From Methanomassiliicoccaceae archaeon UBA113 (GTDB lineage Archaea > Thermoplasmatota > Thermoplasmata > Methanomassiliicoccales > Methanomethylophilaceae), in the NCBI GenBank assembly GCA_002506175.1, contig DAXB01000005.1, positions 1 through 20,034 on the forward strand: a stretch of 20,034 bases of DNA, given 5' to 3'. The notes below the pieces were generated by a model. That model was not told the DNA's origin and made no database searches. It saw nothing but the letters and a program-made list of their open reading frames with translations. Positions within the stretch are counted from its first letter, which is position 1; each line of letters starts with the position of its first letter. Made by a program: the position numbers and the translations under genes. This document shows, in pieces, positions 19,788-20,034 of the stretch.

Positions 19788-20034
19788 ATGGCTATGGAGC
19801 AGACCTACCTTATGGTCAAACCCGATGGAGTCCAGCGCGGACTCTGCGGAGAGATCCTCTCACGCTTCGAGAAGAAAGGACTCAAGATCGTCGGTCTCAA
19901 ATTCATGGTGATCCCCAAGGAGGTCGCTGAGAACCACTACGGCGAGCACAAGGGCAAACCCTTCTTCCCCTCGCTGATCAACTACATCACCTCCGGACCC
20001 GTTATGGCAATGGTGCTCGAGGGAGAGGATGCAG
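19788..20034 (+). CDS. ndk: Nucleoside diphosphate kinase, N-terminal part
   Basis: The first 82 codons of NDK, which balances NTP pools by transferring phosphate from ATP to NDPs. 'TYLMVKPDGVQRGLCGEI' (6-23) is the family start, followed by 'FEKKGLKIVGLKFM', 'HYGEHKGKPFFPSL' and 'ITSGPVMAMVLEGEDA'. The catalytic histidine lies past the window edge. The ATG at 19788 follows GGAGTGA by five bases; a second ATG is at 19794. NDK directly after rpl24e is the usual archaeal order, commonly followed by the initiation factor aIF5B gene. Confidence 0.97.
   Translation, partial: MAMEQTYLMVKPDGVQRGLCGEILSRFEKKGLKIVGLKFMVIPKEVAENHYGEHKGKPFFPSLINYITSGPVMAMVLEGEDA

Noticed and set aside
1..20034. CRISPR array, transposon, prophage or defence system
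   Set aside because: I found no regularly spaced repeats, terminal inverted repeats, transposase, integrase or recognisable defence genes; the strand switches are explained by glycan genes.

Overview
The window is archaeal. Its right end carries the gene order rpl7ae - rps28e - rpl24e - ndk, which is specific to archaea. Starts are preceded by GGTGA-type Shine-Dalgarno sites or by TATA boxes placed for leaderless mRNAs. Base composition is moderate. I infer a euryarchaeon, possibly a Methanomassiliicoccales-type methanogen; the taxon is a guess from gene content and style, and a 16S or marker-gene comparison would decide it. I see no tRNA, rRNA, CRISPR array, insertion sequence or integrase.

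Most of the window (about 0.3-18.8 kb) is a surface-glycan island, read in blocks on both strands. From the left: the 3' end of a DUF89 phosphatase, then a sugar-1-phosphate nucleotidyltransferase (+); a minus-strand pair of a VTT-type membrane protein and a GT4 glycosyltransferase; an NAD-dependent sugar epimerase (+); a second GT4 (-); a GT87-like polytopic transferase (+); two tandem SIS-domain PGI/PMI-family proteins and a phosphohexomutase (+); a minus-strand operon of a sequon-rich anchored exoprotein, a GT-C membrane transferase, GtrA and an acyltransferase-3; a branched-chain aminotransferase with an ACT-domain protein (-); a heptose kinase, a GmhA-GmhB fusion and a Dol-P-Man synthase-like GT2 (+); and finally the ribosomal block.

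Read as a pathway: fructose-6-P to mannose-6-P (SIS pair), to mannose-1-P (mutase), to a nucleotide sugar (nucleotidyltransferase), to polyprenyl-P-mannose (GT2), which would feed the GT-C/GT87 membrane transferases. A second branch takes sedoheptulose-7-P toward activated D-glycero-D-manno-heptose (GmhA, HddA, GmhB). The GT4 enzymes, GtrA, epimerase and acyltransferase would assemble, flip and decorate the glycan. The substrate assignments are inference.

The most interesting observation is the SIS pair. A gap-free 30-residue alignment shows complementary loss of catalytic residues. The downstream protein keeps the Glu, Arg, Thr and Lys of the PGI/PMI active site but has Tyr in place of the His. 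The upstream protein keeps the His but has lost the others. In this superfamily that His comes from the neighbouring subunit, so the pair looks like an obligate heterodimer with one composite active site. Second is a box C / box D-like kink-turn candidate in the rpl7ae leader, next to its ribosome binding site, a plausible autoregulatory element.
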